Shown piece by piece: positions 46,380 through 57,974 of a DNA stretch of 64,000 nt. The stretch's first letter is position 1. Each line of letters opens with the position of its first letter. Source of the DNA: Diaporthe sp. PMI_573 (Eukaryota > Ascomycota > Sordariomycetes > Diaporthales > Diaporthaceae); NCBI GenBank assembly GCA_021399435.1, contig JAJTUP010000001.1, positions 248,001-312,000 of the forward strand, written 5' to 3'. The position numbers and the translations under genes were made by a program. Below the pieces are notes generated by a model that worked only from the letters and a program-made list of their open reading frames with translations, made no database searches and had not been told where the DNA came from.

Positions 46380-48628
46380 TCTCTATCTTTTTTTTTTATT
46401 CTTTTTGGTCCAGGCAATCTATATATGCCTTAATCTTTATCTTTAAGATATTTATAGAGATTAGTCTCTTAAGAGCTCTATTTAGTGTTTTCTTTGTATA
46501 AGTATTTGCGGGATTGTCTTTTCTATTAATTTATTGGATTTTAGAGATCTCTTTCTTTTTATATGCCTCCTTTAATAATATAATATTAATTATTAGCCTT
46601 TTTTTGTCTATTATACTTAGTCTAATTAAGTAGTAATATAATAACCTAGAGTCTATATAAATAATAACTAGGATTCTTGGTATCTTTAGATAGTTTATAA
46701 CCTAGTTTAGTATTATATTAAGTACTATACTACTATTAAATTTCGTCATTATTCTATATAGCTTATTTGTTAGTATGCTTTTAGTTACCTGCTTACACTT
46801 TGTAGAGCTTTAGTGTATAATATTTCTATAGATGTTAAAATCCTTTCTTGTATAGCTAGTCTTTATTGTTAGTATAATAATAAATTCTAGCTAGGAGGTA
46901 AGGTGTGTATTATTTATAAAGGATCTGTCTGTAAAAATATAGAGCTTTATGTGTTTTAGATTAAGTAGAATAAATGTAATCTTTTTTTTAGGGTTTTCTA
47001 TCTGCTACTTAATTTATATATTAAGTGCCTCTATATCTTTCTTCTCTAGGTTTTTAATCTACGCTACTAAGGATAGGTTGTATATAGCTTTTGGTTGGTA
47101 GATTGATGTAATATAGACACCCCTTGTATACTGGGCAATATACTGTTAGGGTATATCTTTAGCCTTTAGGTTAATTGGGACTAGATTTGTTACTTAGTTT
47201 TTTTATATAAAGATAATGTTGTCTTTATTAAACTTAATCTTTTCTTTATTAAACTTAATTAGCTGTTTTAGTTTTAAGATTTGCTTGTCTTTTATATAGA
47301 ACTTTTTATTATATAGTTTCTCTTTTTCTTTTCTAGAGAATTAAGTAGTTATAAAGCCGAAGGTATTATCTATCTATATTTTAGTAATTCTAAAGTTATA
47401 TAATCTAGTTATAGTAAACAATAAGTATAGATTATACATTAAGACCTTTATTTCTAAAACTTTAGTATAGTGTAAATAATATGTCTTATATTAGTATAGA
47501 CCTAACTCTGCTAGTCTGTATAATGGCTTCTAAAATAGAAATATGGTTTCTAGTAGGTACTAATTATATAGCTTAACTGGTAGTTTTGTTAGAATAATAT
47601 AAGTAAGGGAGTTGTGTAATTAAGTATAGGCTTGTATAATGTTTTTTAATTCTCCTTGGTAGTAAAAATATAGTATAAGGGTTGGTCCTAGTATGAGGAT
47701 AAGTTTCTGGCTTATCCTTTAGATGGTAGAAGCTTAGGTTAGAATTGCCTCCTTTTTTAAGTCTCTATATCCTTATATAATAAGCCTAGATTTCTCTATT
47801 AGCTTTATTAATCTATTCTTTACCTCTTATACTATCCTTGTCTTAAAGATCTAAAGTCTTTTATATTAGTTTATATTATACTGTATAAATTTAAAGACAT
47901 TTTTACTGGCTAGTATGTTTATCTTTAGCGCGTTTAATTTTTTAAATAGTCTTCTAGGAGCTGTAATAATGTTATTTTAGCAAAGTTTAATAGTAAGGTT
48001 ATATGAGTCTTTCTCCTTTTGGGTTAAAAAGGCACCCGGTATATATTATATATAGCTAATATAGGTTGGCTGTATGGCTACTTTGTAAGGGTATTCTTTC
48101 TTTCTAGGCTAAGCGCTTTATATGACAGCTTTTCTTAGCCGGCCTCTTTTTCTGGGAGGAGGTTATTTTTATACAATAGGTTTTAATATATTTAATTTGT
48201 CTTAGGGTATAGCTTCTACTATACGGTAATATAGCTTAATATATATTGTCTATATTTAAATTGGTCTGTTTATTGTATCTACTGTAATTATATATCTCTC
48301 GATACTGTCGACTTTATATAGTTTTCTCTATTTTTTATTTTCTTTCTAGATTAGGATGTTGCTTTAAATTAGTAAAGATAGGGTAGATTAGAGATCTGGG
48401 CTATTTTTAGTATTAATTGTATAGTTAACTTTAATCTCGGCTTAGATTATATATAGTATCTTTATTATTTTTTAAACTGTTAATACTTATTATGTAATAT
48501 TTAGTAAGGGCGGTAAATTTTGTAATATTTGTAGGTATGCTTTAAAAACTAGAAGTATTAGTATAATGCTATTTAGGCTTATAGTATTGTTTAAAGCCTT
48601 TACGGCTATCTGTAGGATTGTTTTATTA
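46380..48628 (-). pseudogene. Copia 2 RNase H and reverse transcriptase region
   Basis: The minus-strand tail at about 46,400-46,560 reads DNPANTYTKKTLNRALKRLI, the copia RNase H terminus. Upstream sequence up to the hAT insertion parallels the Copia 1 RT/RNase H area in order and orientation, with dense stops. Exact domain borders cannot be read. Confidence 0.6.
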
Positions 48629-48636
48629 TCTGTATA

Positions 48637-49432
48637 CAGAGTTGTGACAGTTTAGTATACAACTGTATACCTAGGTATACAGGTATACAAGTATACTGTA
48701 TACTTTGTATACCTGTATACCTAAGGGTCTTGTATACCTGTATACCTGTATACCTGTATATCTGTATACCTGTATACTTGTATACCTAGGTATACAGGTA
48801 TACAGGTATACAATTAAATTAAGTTAAGATTTTTTAAAAATATATAAGTTAGGCTATATTATATACTTTTAGACTTTATTTTTAGTTTTATTTATTTAAT
48901 TTATTATTTAACCCATTTATTTAATTTATTTATTTTAGCAATCTATTTAATTTATTTATCTAATCTATCTATCTAATCTATTTATTATGTAGACTTTCTA
49001 AGGCTTCCGGCTTATCTATCTATTATCTAGACTTTCCAAGGCTTCTGGCTGATTTATCTATTATTTAGACTTTCCAAGGCTTCCGGCTTATATATCTATT
49101 ATTTAGACTTTCTATAGCTTCCGGCTTATTTATCTATTAATAGACTATTATTTAGACTTTCCATAGCTTCCGGCTTATTTATCCATTAATAGACTATTAT
49201 TTAGACTAATATATTAAAGTATTAATTTAATATTATAATAGTTATATATATATTTATATACTTATACACTTATATATCTAGGTATATAGATATACAAGTA
49301 TACTATATACTTTGTATACCTGTATACTTGTATACCTAGTGGTCTTGTATACCTGTATACCTGTATACCTTGTATACCTGTATACCTGTATACCTTGTAT
49401 ACCTGTATACTAGCTGTATACTCACAACTCTG
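48637..49432. mobile_element. hAT-like non-autonomous element with GTATACCT arrays, nested in Copia 2
   Basis: It starts CAGAGTTGTGAC and ends CTCACAACTCTG. The 8-bp TCTGTATA lies on both sides (48,629-48,636 and 49,433-49,440). Arrays of GTATACCT/AGGTATAC fill both ends (about 48,650-48,815 and 49,280-49,420). The core has a separate tandem repeat. No transposase. Length 796 bp. Confidence 0.92.
48985..49210. repeat. Tandem repeat inside the nested hAT element
   Basis: About five copies of a 50- to 60-bp unit based on tttagactttccaaggctt followed by ccggcttatctatctatta. The later copies gain an extra aatagactatt. Confidence 0.8.
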
Positions 49433-49440
49433 TCTGTATA

Positions 49441-50231
49441 ATAGCTGATCTTAGCCTTTAGAATCTTAAAAGCTTTTCTTAGAAGCCTGTATAAGTGTTT
49501 AATCTTGTCTAAAGCCTAGTGTGCTTTTACGGGTATCTCTTTATACGTAATTTCTATAATCTTTGTATTATTTTAGAATTTCTCTAAATTAAAGTTGGTT
49601 TCTAGATTATGTATAATGTGGTCTGGTAGACTAATATATGTATAGATCCAGTACTTGTATAGTATATTCTAGGTATCTTGTATAGAGAGAGAGTTGAGAA
49701 ATATAGCTACTTAGAAGCTTGTATTTGAGTTAATTATATAAAGTGTATTCTTTTTGCCTAGGTGTATGATATTAATAATTATTTTGTAATTAAAGTAACT
49801 TTTGTCTTTAATTAAAAACTTAAATTTCTTTGGTAATAGATTGTATAGTTGGCAGAAGTAGCAGAATTTTTAAATCTTTTCTAGAATTGCCTTTTTAATA
49901 TTATTATGCCCTACATTTCTTAATAGCTTATAAAGCTTGTCTATATAAGGGTGCCTAAATTGTCTGTAGAGTCTTTTAAGCTGTGGCTCTGTAAGGAATA
50001 CTTCGGCTTCTATATAGCTTATATTAAAAAATGTATGTTCCTATTTCTTGATTATTAGAATTGCTATATCTTTTTGTATAATAATATCTAATAGATTATT
50101 AAAGTATGCCTTTAGCCTGTCTGCATTATATAGAAAAAATAGAAAAGGGGTTAATATATTTAGGATATAGTATATAATGCTTCCTAGCTAGTTTATAATC
50201 TTAATTATACTAACTGCCGAAATAGTATTAT
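49441..50231 (-). pseudogene. Copia 2 integrase region
   Basis: Minus-strand sequence between the nested hAT element and the TGTTAAACGG repeat. By order and by similarity to the Copia 1 integrase area (for example the tctctaaattaaagttggtttctagattatgt block against Copia 1 15,557-15,590) it holds the integrase. RIP stops throughout. Confidence 0.55.
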
Positions 50232-50766
50232 TGTTAAACGGAAACGCTTGTGTGGGCGCTGCACGTAAGGGGTTACCCTAGACTTCACGTAGGGAGTTAC
50301 CCTAGACTTGGCACTTTTTCGGCTAAGTGCCTATGTGGCGTGCGCGCCGGCAGATGAGTTTGGTGGCCGTGAGCCGATTTTTTGGGCTATTGTAAGACCC
50401 TAACTTCAAACCTCTGCATTCCCCTTATTTCTTACCCAAAAAGCATGTAACCTAGTTCATTAGATAGCCTGATTTCTGAAGTTTATCTGTATTTAGTTTG
50501 GTTACTGTTAGGGTTAGGGTTGGCTGGTTATTTAAAGCCAAAGATAGTGGGTCCGAGGGCCGAATTTTCCGGCCTCCCTATCTGCGCACCAGAGCCAACC
50601 ACAGCGTGCCCAGGGTTGAGACGATGTCGGAGGGACTGTGAGGAGGGCTGACAGAAGCCCACTCAAATTCAATGCAAAGTTGTCCAAACCATTCTCAAGC
50701 GTCCCAACAAGACCTCAGTGCACCCTACTGCTACCTGACTCCCATTTGATCCACCAACCTTCAGAA
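50232..50766 (+). repeat. TGTTAAACGG dispersed repeat, copy 5
   Basis: 535 bp from TGTTAAACGGAAACGC to ccttcagaa, inserted in Copia 2. It keeps many C and G. It has the duplicated gttaccctagacttcacgta block near the outer end, as in copy 3. The flanks ttat/ttat are too simple to call a duplication. Confidence 0.88.
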
Positions 50767-53119
50767 TTATTATTACTAAATTTAACTTTAGCTATATCTA
50801 TACCCTATCTAATCTTTATACCTGGGCTTTTATAGATATAGGCTAGTACTTAAAACGTTTCTACTATAGAAAACTTTGCGGCTTCTATATCTTATAGCTC
50901 CACCTAGTATTTTGTACTATATAGATTGTAAAGTATAAATTAGCTTGCCTTAGTTACTTTTAAGGCAGTATAGATATCTTTCCCGATTATATAGTAGTTA
51001 AATGCAAAATCTACTAGGTTTTATTAGGAAATAGCCTTATTGTCTATATTTTATAAATTAAATAGTAAGTCTTCTACTTTATATAGTAGATCCTCTCCTT
51101 TATATTTAAGCAAGTAGGTAGCAAATTTCTCCTCTTCTAGAATAGGTTCTTGCTTAAAGTCTTTACATACCTAAAGGTATTATTTTTATAAATCTATTCT
51201 TTCCTTATCTGTATAGTTTATAGACTAACATCCTTCCTTCTTATATATAAAGCATTTTATTACCTTAGCTATTATACAATATGGCCTAAAGAATTATTAT
51301 ATAGATTGACTTTAGGTTAGTCTTAGTCTAAAAGAAATTTACAGTAAAAATTAATAGTCATTTAGCTAAAAAAAGATTTATAGTGTAGATTGGTAGTTAT
51401 ACAAAGTCTTCTGGCAATTCTTAAAGTTTAAGCTATATTGCCTATCTATAAAATTAATTCCAGCCTCTTTATGCAATATAAATTATTAAATAAAGTCTCT
51501 TTTTATAGCTACTTGTAAAACTATATAAAGATCTATAAATAAGGCCTTATATATAGGCTTCTGGTTTATTATTGCTAGTTCTAACTCTAGTACTATATAG
51601 TAGGCTCTAATAACTATTATATATAATATAATTTTACCTTGGTACTTTTCTCCTAACGCCCTTTATATAAGCTATAGCTTGTCTAAAAATGTCTCTAAAA
51701 CTTCTAGTAATGTCTTATCTAGATTTTCTTTTCTCATCTATATAAAAGACAAGGTTGTCTAGTCTACCCAGTATTAGCTATAGTTTATTGTTGTATTAAA
51801 GTAGGTATTTATAAAGTTGTATACTTTATCTTATCTCTTGTCTAGTCCAATATAGTATATATAAAAGTCTTCTATATGGCTAGAAAAAATATCTAGAAAA
51901 ACTATATAGTATTAGTCTTTAGTAATTTATAGTTATCTGTAATAGCCAATAAAGATTTATACTTTATTATATAATAGGTTATAAGGCTTACTGGTATAGT
52001 TTTAATCTCTTCTCTACCCTTTTTAAAAGGTAGAGATTTGCTAAAATTCTATTAGCCCGTTATAGACAATTTAAGTTAAAGGTAGATTATATAGTACATT
52101 ATCTATATAGACTAAATTTGCTATAAGCACTATGCTATACTGTTATAAGAAGTTGCCCACCTCTTGTATATATCTAGTACTTAGGGGTGCTTGTTGTATA
52201 AATTGTATTTCAACTATAGGTACTTATTAATTTCTTGTTATCTTGTATAATTAGATTCTCGGCAGTAGTTAAAAATATTTAATTATTTATTATACAAAAG
52301 CTCTGCTTGGTTTCTATATAGGAAATAAAAAATCTTCTCTTACTTTCTTAGCTTTAATAATTTATACAATCTAACTTATATAGAAACCTTTTAGTATAGA
52401 GATTTCTTTTCCTACAATAATATTAATAAGTACTTTCTTAAATATATAATTAATTTAGTTAAATTAATAAGCAGTCTATCCCTTAAAATCATTAGTTAAA
52501 AATCCTAATATACTGCTCTTAGTAAGGTCTAGGTAGACTATATCTATTATAACTTATATAAAGTAGATATTAATTTGTCTAATAAATAGTGGGTTGTCTA
52601 GGTTAATCTCTAGGTCCCAATATCTTAGTTTTATTATACCTTACCATATACTTAGTAGTATAATACTTTCCAAACTTATCTCTTTATACATTACTCTGCT
52701 CCTCTCTTAGCTGCTTGTCCTAGCCGCTATAGCTAAAGCCAATAGTTTTAGTATATTAAAAAATGCTATACTGTTTAGTATTTTTAATTAATTTATATAG
52801 TATTTTCTTTATTGTATATTAACATATACTACTTCTTTCTAGTTATACAAAGTCTTGTCTGTAGATACGTTCCGTCTAATATTCAGTATAGCAGTCTTAA
52901 TTTATATAAAATAGAGAAGATTTTGTCTTCTAGAGTATCCCTCTTTCTTCCTAACTAGGCGGGAAAGTTAAGGTATCCTCTAGGCTCTTAGCATAAGCAT
53001 ACAACTTTAGTTACTTCTACATTTTAATTGCCGTTTAGCAGATATATCTATAGAGTTATACCAGTACTTGTCTCTTTACTCTTGCTAATCTATAATCGTA
53101 CTAAGCAATTACTAATTAG
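50767..53119 (-). pseudogene. Copia 2 gag and 5' region
   Basis: AT-rich minus-strand sequence between the repeat and the 5' LTR, where gag and protease are expected. No single motif is safe to name. Confidence 0.4.
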
Positions 53120-53329
53120 TATTAAATAGCCTTTGCCATATAGCGTAAATATACATACGTATATATCTGTATAATTAGTTTTAAATTTGTTTATAATCTA
53201 TCTAAACTATAAAACAAGCGGGAAAGCTTGCATGCAGACCTAAGAGGTCTATATATACTCCCTTGCTGGATTAGTCATCCTCCCTAGCCAATATAGCTAT
53301 ATACGATTAGCCTCAGTGCTATTTCAACA
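53120..53329 (-). repeat. 5' LTR of Copia 2
   Basis: 210 bp, TATTAAATAGCC to CTATTTCAACA, aligning over its whole length with 44,291-44,500. ACTAT follows. Confidence 0.9.
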
Positions 53330-53479
53330 ACTATATATAAGTATATCTTTTATAAGATTTATAGTATTAAGTTTTATAAAGCCTTTAAATAGAATTTAAG
53401 TTACTACTATAAATATATCTACTAGTAATACTTAAAGTATAATATTTATAAGCTAAATAATTTAGTAGATCTTTTATAT

Positions 53480-53770
53480 ATTTCTGTCTAGTACTAAAAG
53501 CTAGAAAATAAAATTAAATAGCTGGAGGAAAAGCTTATATGTCTAAGGAAATAAAAAAAGATGTGGCAAGAAAAAATGGCGTAAGCTATTTATTATAATT
53601 TTTTAAATCTAAAGGAGTTAGATTATATAGAAAGCAAGGAGGCTAAGGCTAAGTATAAGTATATTGCCGAGCAGTCTGCTAAAGTTATTTATAATAGCTT
53701 GCCTAGTTTTAGTAAAATAGAGATATAAAAGTTATAGTTTTATACTAAAAATAATATTAGTGTTTTTAAT
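53480..53770 (+). pseudogene. Coiled-coil tail of a transposon protein
   Basis: The + frame reads LEEKLICLRK, KKMWQEKMA, NLKELDYIESKEAKAKYKYI, then SAKVIYNSLPSFSKIE. Such LRKQ..W.EK....G...LEELD..E..EA coiled coils are common at the C-terminus of fungal pogo-type transposases and in gag-like ORFs. RIP stops interrupt it. The rest of the protein is missing. Confidence 0.45.
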
Positions 53771-53960
53771 TAAAGTTTTATAATAAATAAAGGTAATGTT
53801 AATTTATCTAAGCTTTTAAAAATATATACTTTTAATAGTAGAGAAAATATTTCTATTAGTAGTCTTTTTAATTTATAACAATTAACTAGTAAAATAAAAT
53901 AGACTAGTAATTAGTTATTAACTAGTTATATAATTATATAAGTCTAATAATAGTTTTTTA

Positions 53961-54480
53961 ATGTAATAATTAAGGTTTTCTAGGTCCTTTAAACCGTAGA
54001 TCAGGGTTTATGTCCAAGATACATAACAAGGCGGTTAATTAAGCAATGGGGTTTCTAACAATAATTACAAGCTAATAAAAGCTATTTAAGGTAAATACTT
54101 AGATTAACTGCTAAAGAGCTATCTATGCTATCTAGCTATCTAGTAATAAGTATGTCCTTATATGTCCATCTCTTTAGGCTGGCTTATAAGGCTTAGAAGG
54201 TAATCCTTATGATCCTATGCTGGGTCGATTAGCTTAGGACCTGATCTCTCTGATCCTAGATCAGTTGGCTTAGGACTTGATCTCCCTGATCCTACTTAGG
54301 TAACCTGTGGTTATGTGACTTGTGTAGGATCCTATTTGCGCCGTTTGTCTGGCCTGCCAGGCTGGCCGAGTGGGTCTGGTTTTGAATTAGAACTAACTGT
54401 TGGTTTTATTTCTGTTAGGGTTGTAATACTATCCCCTTCTTCTATCTTTCTTTGTCCTTAAAGATCTTTGTTAGTAAGTT
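53961..54480 (+). repeat. Gypsy-type LTR, + orientation
   Basis: It starts TGTAATAATTAAGG. The first ~190 bp align in reverse complement with 59,590-59,848, and part (54,094-54,190) also with 59,255-59,370. Later it carries two copies of a gcttaggac(c/t)tgatctc.ctgatcct block (54,230-54,300). The right end is not certain. Confidence 0.55.
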
Positions 54481-54834
54481 TTCTTGTTTTTATTCTTTTC
54501 GTGTTGTGTGTATTTTTCTATCGTATCTTCCCTACTGTGTGTGTGTATTTTACTTCTTCTCTGTGCTGGCGTTATGTTAGGTTGAATCTAAAAGCCTGTC
54601 TCGAGAAAGATAGAATAGCGACGAGCCCTTGTATTGCTGATTGCAATAAAGGGTGTTGTAAGCGATATGTCTTGCTTGCGTTGTTTTAAGTATAACCTGC
54701 CCTGTAAGTATCTTGAGGATTCGGGACGTTGTGGCAAGTATGTTGGTTAGGGTCTGACTACCTGTAATGGAAATGATGTCTTGTCTGCCTGTAGGTGTTT
54801 TTTCTTGTATGGTTTTTCTTTCTCCCAGCTGACC

Positions 54835-55200
54835 TTTTACAGTTACTAAGGTTATGAAAGAATAGAAACGTGTTGCCAAGGAGGCAGATGATGCGGAGGA
54901 GGAGCTGTTTGCCTTGTAGACAAAATTACAGGCTGCCCTGGGTTGTCTGGCGTGCCTATACAAGTAGTAGCGTTTCCTAAAGAATCGTGGTTTCGAGTTG
55001 TTCCGTCAGGGTATGTAAGATCTAGACAAGGTGGATACCGAGAAGGCTTGTAAAACCAAGCTTCGGGACATTTAGAAGCAGGCTAATTAAGCCTTGGCTA
55101 ATATATCTTCCTGGGGGGCTGGTAATATGTTTTCCTGGCCGTCCCTTGGTTTAGACATTCTAGCGGCAAACTAGTCTGCTCTAATGGGTGGTAGAAGTTT
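54835..55200 (+). pseudogene. Gag-like coiled-coil ORF remnant
   Basis: The + frame reads KRVAKEADDAEEELFAL, TKLQAALGCLACLYK, RFLKNRGFELFRQGM, DLDKVDTEKACKTKLRDI, FSWPSLGLDILAAN. The RLRKQ-like, FLK.RG.E..R.GM..LD..D arrangement is a common coiled coil in fungal retroelement-associated proteins. Stops are TAG only. It lies downstream of the + oriented LTR, where a gag-like ORF would be expected. Confidence 0.5.
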
Positions 55201-56283
55201 TATAACGCCTGCTGGCAATTTGTTAGGTTCTTAAGGGGTTTCCAGGTATTGTCTTTATTGTTATAGTCTTTCTATTTAACTAGGTATTTGGTGTCGGCAT
55301 TGTAGGTTTTAGAATCTAGAATTTTCTCAATTTCCCATTCTTTTTTATTGTTTTTAAGTTTAACTTATATTTCAAGCTTTATGTTAACTGGCGCGGGCTC
55401 TAAGAGTAATATATAAAAAATCAAGTGTATCTATATCTTGGTTAGTAGCAAGAGTTTAAAGTTAGTATCTAATAGTTTCTTTGAAATCCAGAATAATCTA
55501 ATCTTCTTGTAGTCTAATTTTTTATTTAGTTGCTTAGTTTTAATGTTTTTGCAGAATAGGTAGACTTTATTCTCCTCCTCTAAAGTTGGTCTCTTTAATT
55601 TTTTTCTATTAGTATATATTATTATTTGTTCTTATATAAAGAGTAGTTTTTGCCGAAGCTTCTTTTAAAGATTTTAAATTTTGGTTGCCCTTTTTGTAGC
55701 TAATTATGCTTTTGGCCCGGAGATTAGTTCTCTATAGGCTTCTGGTTTATAGCTATAGTTAGCATAAAAGGGTAATACCTTTATAATGCCTATATCTATA
55801 CTATTATAGGCAAACTATATTATAGGTAATAATTATACCTAATTATCTTGTTTATAGTTAATGTAACTATAAAGATACTATTTTAGAATCTAGTTTAGTC
55901 TTTTAGTTTATCTATCTATTTAAGAGTAGAAGGCTGTAAATAGCTTTAATTTTATACCAAGTTGTCTTATAAGTGATTACCAAAAGTTAGAGGTGAACAC
56001 TATTTCTTTGTTTGATACTATTTCCTATAGTATGCCATAGTTGCTAATAATTACCTGTAGGAAAGTATATACAAGATTGTCTACATTGCTTGCTTCCTTA
56101 TATGGCAGGGAGTAGGAATACTTTGTAAATCTGTTAATAATAACCAGGATGCTGTTATACTAAGTTCCTGTCATTAGTTCCTTTAAAAGTAGTAGCTTAA
56201 TGATAAAGTCTAGGCTAATAAATTGCCATAGTCTATTAGGTACTAGCAGAGGTTATAGCAAGCCGTAAGGTTTATACCTTATA
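55190..56283 (-). pseudogene. Chromodomain gypsy (chromovirus) integrase remnant
   Basis: On the minus strand the order is YGLLQPLLVPNRLWQFISLD- and DRFTK-like text (core start), SNKEIVFTSNFW (second Asp region), QLGIKLKLFTAFYS, then RPTLEEENKVYLFCKNIKTK, LDYKKIRLFWISKKLLDTN. The end is a chromodomain reading EWEIEKILDSK, YLVK-KDYNN, NTWKPLKNLTNC. This is the integrase-to-chromodomain architecture of chromoviruses. RIP stops throughout. The element is cut at 56,284 by hAT sequence. Its gag lies beyond it at 58,450-58,800, while protease, RT and RNase H are missing. Confidence 0.85.
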
Positions 56284-56519
56284 GTTTTACTTAGAGTTGT
56301 AATAAAAAAAATACATTTTGTATTTATATTTGTATTATAATATATAATACATGTATTATTGTATTATATATTAGAGGGGGCTTGTATTTTTTGTATTATG
56401 TATTTTTTTGTATTTGTATTATTGTATTTTTTTGTATTATAATATAAAAAAATATAATAATACAAATAGTTAAATATTAAATATTATTAATTTATACTAT
56501 AAGTTTTAATTAAAGCTCT

Positions 56520-57540
56520 AACTAATTTAAACTATTTTTTCTTTATTTTTAAATATTCTAACGTCTATTTCTTTATTTTTAATACTTAAATATATAAATA
56601 ATAATAAAATATTCTAATTAAAGTTACTAGTATCTCCTTCTTTTAGATCTATTTTAGATTTACTAGATAAATCTTTATATAAATCTGGCTGTTTTTTAAT
56701 CTTTAGCGTTTCTTTTTCTTTTTTATTATATTTTAAAATCAATAATTCTTTCCGCATCTTATGTTTTAAATTAGTACGTCTTTTAGTAATAATATTTATA
56801 CTACTATTAAAGTTGTCTTCTATAGTAGTAGAAGTAGCTGGAATATTTAAATATTTTATTACTAATATAGATAAATATAAATATAGGGTTTTATTTAATT
56901 CCCACTACTTAAAGATTAAAAACTATTAATAATATTAGTATAACTATTAAAAATAACTATAGGTAATTTATTATACTTTACTTATATCTCCAGGCTTAGG
57001 TACTTCTTTAAAGTATTAATTTAGCTCTTCTTTTAAATTATTATTAACATTATTATCTATAGAATAGTTAACTTTATTATTAGGAAATAAAGAGTTTAAT
57101 ATCTTTTTTTCCTTTAGTTTTCTTTAATTCTTTTTTATTAGCAAAGGCGTTTTATTTATAAGATTAATATAAATTTTATTTTATATATTTAATAGTTATA
57201 GTAAAGAAAATAATTTGGTTTCTTTCCCTTTATTTTCTTTAATTTTATTATATAATCTATAGTAAAAGTTAATATTTTAATAGTTTAAAATAATAAGAAA
57301 TATTTAACTTACTCTTTTAATTTAATAAATAATAACTCCTTTGTATAATCTATTATAGAAAAAGAAAGTATTTGCTCTAATTCTTGTATATTTTTTCGTA
57401 AGTCTAGTATTGTTGAAAATATATATAATTTATAGTCTTTAATGTCTTTGGCTTTCCAAGTAAAATTATAAAAAAAATAGATATTTAGTTTATTTATTCC
57501 TTTAGTAATAGCTTCAATAAACAACTCTATATATGGGTGT
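56520..57540 (-). pseudogene. hAT transposase C-terminal half
   Basis: Minus-strand text starts HPYIELFIEAITKGINKLN (about 57,540-57,480), then YKLYIFSTILDLRKNIQEL, the KL..Yy......Y..ATILDPR.K region of hAT transposases. Near 56,800-56,890 it reads WELNKTLYLYLS, then IKYLNIPATSTTIEDNF, the dimerisation-domain signature W..n...P.L..lA..yL.IPATSa..ER.FS. The longest intact frame is 57,309-57,524. The N-terminal BED and DDE part is absent, cut where the inner hAT-like element begins at 57,556. Confidence 0.8.
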
Positions 57541-57555
57541 AATAAAACCTATATA

Positions 57556-57974
57556 CAGAGTTGTGACAACTTTAGTATATAATAGGTATACAACTTTTTT
57601 AAACCTTGTTTATTTCTTTGTATAATTATTTTAAAGACTAAGTAATATAGAGAATAGGGGTTAAAATAATATACTAGATTTAGTAATATTTTATTCTAAG
57701 GGTTAGGGGTTAAGTAGGGCTAGATTACAGGGGGGTAAAAATTGGCTAAAATTTAGGTCTAGGTATATAAAAACTCTATAACTTTAACCCCTGTCAATAC
57801 CCCTATTACTGTACTCTAACCCGGAAAAAGAATATACTATTATAAACTTCTTTAAAAGATCTATTATGTAATATAGGTTATAGAAATATAGTAGTTTTAT
57901 TCTATATTTTAAAATGCGTTTAAAAAGTTATATACCTGTATACCTGATTTATATACTAAACTGTTACAACTCTA
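57556..57974. mobile_element. Short hAT-like element nested in the larger hAT
   Basis: It starts CAGAGTTGTGACAACTTTAG and ends as the imperfect inverse (tatactaaactgttacaactcta); inverted similarity extends about 45 bp inward (gtatataataggtatacaac). Length 419 bp, no ORF. The 8-bp flanks differ (cctatata, ataataat), so the boundaries or a later rearrangement remain open. Confidence 0.55.

Larger units (their letters stand above)
44291..53329 (-). mobile_element. Ty1/copia retrotransposon 2, complete with nested insertions
   Basis: Direct 210-bp LTRs at 44,291-44,500 and 53,120-53,329. ACTAT flanks both ends (44,286-44,290 and 53,330-53,334). Pol is on the minus strand, its C-terminus at about 46,400 (reads NTYTKKTLNRALKRLISIN, the same tail type as Copia 1). 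Nested in it are a hAT element (48,637-49,432) and one TGTTAAACGG repeat (50,232-50,766). About 1.75 kb between the 3' LTR and pol holds an antisense gene remnant. RIP stops are dense. Confidence 0.9.

Noticed and set aside
48650..49420. GTATACCT arrays considered as a CRISPR-like array
   Set aside because: Units are 8-9 bp without spacers, palindromic, inside a eukaryotic transposon with hAT duplications.
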